Assembly (NCBI GenBank): GCA_036274055.1 | Contig: DASUGM010000222.1 | Location: 1 to 7,740 of the forward strand | Origin: DASUGM01 sp036274055 | Lineage (GTDB): Bacteria; Acidobacteriota; Vicinamibacteria; Vicinamibacterales; SCN-69-37 | Length of the DNA: 7,740 bases | Reading direction: 5' to 3' | Translations under genes and position numbers: made by a program | The notes under the pieces: generated by a model | Databases searched by the model: none | What the model was told of the DNA's origin: nothing | Seen by the model: the letters and a program-made list of their open reading frames with translations, nothing else | Shown: positions 7,032-7,740 of the stretch, piece after piece | Position numbering within the stretch: position 1 is the stretch's first letter | Layout of the letters: each line of letters begins with the position of its first letter

Positions 7032-7514
7032 CTACTTGCGGGCGTAATCTCCGAACAGCTGAATCAGGTTACCGGCGTTGTCTTTGAAGGCGACATTGGC
7101 CCGCATGTTCTCGCGGGCTGGAAACGGCCCCATCACCATCACGACGCCTCGAGCGCGGAGCGCGGCCACGGTCCGGTCAAAGTCGCGCACGAGCGCACCC
7201 GCTTTCGAGAAACCCTGGATCAGCTCCGGCGAACTCGCCGGCGGCCGCACCGAATCGTCGTGTTTGATCAGTTCGACGATGAGGCCGCCGCCTTCGAGGG
7301 CGACGTAGCCGGCCACACGGTCCATCCGGCCACCCTGATTGACGCGAGTGAGGCCGAGCTTCTGCTCGTACCAGGCCGCGCTCGCGGCCAGGTCCGGCAC
7401 GGACAAGGCGAAAAACGCACCCGCCGTCGTGATCACCGCGGCGGGCGGCGGTGCGGGGGAGGTTTGAGCAAACAGGATCGCAGGTGCGAGCGCGAATGCG
7501 ATGAACGTCTTCAT
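7032..7514 (-). CDS. Exported VOC (glyoxalase/bleomycin-resistance fold) protein
   Basis: Starting at ATG 7514 gives 160 residues with a signal peptide (MKTFIAFALAPAILFAQ) and a proline-rich linker, followed by a single VOC domain (about 33-157). The two beta-alpha-beta-beta-beta halves are visible: FFALSVPDLAASAAWYEQKL to GGLIVELIKH, then GALVRDFDRTVAALRARGV to NVAFKDNAGNLIQLFG. VOC proteins bind metal or small ligands, and some are lyases or dioxygenases. Here the usual first-strand histidine positions hold hydrophobic residues, the first-half glutamate is kept (E81), and the last-strand acidic ligand is Q152. Metal catalysis is therefore doubtful and a binding role is possible. The frame is open up to an ATG at 7637, but that extension hides the signal peptide and is rejected. 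No strong ribosome binding site is seen. The stop is 11 nt before the kinase start, so the pair probably forms an operon. Confidence 0.85.
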   Translation of the reverse strand: MKTFIAFALAPAILFAQTSPAPPPAAVITTAGAFFALSVPDLAASAAWYEQKLGLTRVNQGGRMDRVAGYVALEGGGLIVELIKHDDSVRPPASSPELIQGFSKAGALVRDFDRTVAALRARGVVMVMGPFPARENMRANVAFKDNAGNLIQLFGDYARK

Positions 7515-7586
7515 GGGTGGGAGGTTCTCACGAATCTGGTGACCGAATCCGGGACGCGCGGCAAGGTCTCCTGGCGCTTCCGCAAA

Positions 7587-7616
7587 GTAATTCAGTCCCG
7601 CTGGACTGACGGTCAA
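7587..7616 (-). promoter_or_regulatory. Weak candidate promoter for the VOC-kinase operon
   Basis: On the minus strand TTGACC (7616-7611, five of six matches to the -35 consensus) is followed after 18 nt by AATTAC (7592-7587, three of six matches to the -10 consensus). Transcription would start near 7580, leaving a leader of about 65 nt before ATG 7514. The -10 is poor, so this is only a candidate. Confidence 0.3.
7592..7609. repeat. Perfect 7-bp inverted repeat with 4-bp loop, possible operator
   Basis: The plus strand reads TCAGTCC-CGCT-GGACTGA, two perfect 7-bp arms around four bases. It sits in the spacer of the candidate VOC promoter and in the 161-bp gap between divergent genes. That location suits a repressor or activator site better than a terminator, as no T-run follows on either strand. 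Confidence 0.5.
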
Positions 7617-7675
7617 GAAATCCAACCGCGCGGGCATGGCCCTGGCGCGAGCGGTCCCGCAGAATCGCTCCCGTC

Positions 7676-7740
7676 ATGTGGAGGACCATTTCGCTCCTCT
7701 TCGCTACGCTGCTTGCGGCGCTGCCGGCCGCCGCGCAGTC
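7676..7740 (+). CDS. Start of an exported protein (partial, cut by right edge)
   Basis: ATG 7676 opens 21 full codons: MWRTISLLFATLLAALPAAAQ and then a cut codon beginning TC. This is a complete signal peptide shape: one basic residue, a leucine/alanine core, then an A-A-A-Q cleavage region like those of the neighbouring exported proteins. Nothing of the mature protein is visible, so no function can be given. It is divergent from the VOC gene across 161 bp. No clear ribosome binding site precedes it, so the call rests on the signal peptide and the open frame. Confidence 0.6.
   Translation, partial: MWRTISLLFATLLAALPAAAQ

Noticed and set aside
7592..7609. Inverted repeat read as a transcription terminator
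   Set aside because: No T-run follows the stem on either strand, and it lies between the 5' ends of divergent genes, where terminators are not expected.
7515..7637. N-terminal extension of the VOC gene to ATG 7637
   Set aside because: It adds 41 residues with no VOC similarity, would bury the signal peptide beginning at 7514, and would overlap the candidate promoter and inverted repeat.

Overview
The window is GC-rich, with strong G/C preference at third codon positions. It carries a serine/threonine kinase with a TPR-like tail, an ECF sigma factor of the kind usually found near such kinases, a LemA/GIDE pair and many small exported proteins. This suits an environmental Acidobacteriota-type bacterium (Vicinamibacteria-like), but that placement is inferred from gene content and style, not from a marker gene. 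No tRNA, rRNA, CRISPR array, insertion sequence or other mobile element was seen.

Left block (1-2090, minus strand). A GIDE-domain membrane protein is followed after 4 nt by a LemA-family protein. The LemA reading frame has no stop at its usual end. It continues in frame into a coiled-coil/transmembrane/glycine-rich segment that runs off the left edge. A good Shine-Dalgarno sequence sits just before an in-frame ATG at the junction, so this is either a fusion protein or a fusion with a second internal start.

Centre block (2158-4457, plus strand, divergent from the first across 67 bp). An exported protein with a C-terminal OmpA peptidoglycan-binding domain is followed by a small exported protein of unknown function and then an ECF sigma factor. 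The unknown protein's frame overlaps the sigma gene by 161 nt. Codon usage suggests that only the part before the sigma start is conventionally constrained.

Right block (7514-4444, minus strand). An exported VOC (glyoxalase-fold) protein lies 11 nt upstream of a membrane serine/threonine kinase with a C-terminal TPR-like region. The kinase converges on the sigma gene with a 14-nt tail-to-tail overlap. A weak promoter-like sequence holding an 18-bp inverted repeat precedes the VOC gene. Beyond it a divergent gene begins with a signal peptide and is cut by the right edge.

The most plausible functional reading is a signalling cluster: a possible periplasmic sensor partner (VOC), a transmembrane kinase and an ECF sigma factor, next to cell-envelope genes (OmpA-like, LemA, GIDE). 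The individual family assignments are strong. The idea that they act together is inference from gene order.
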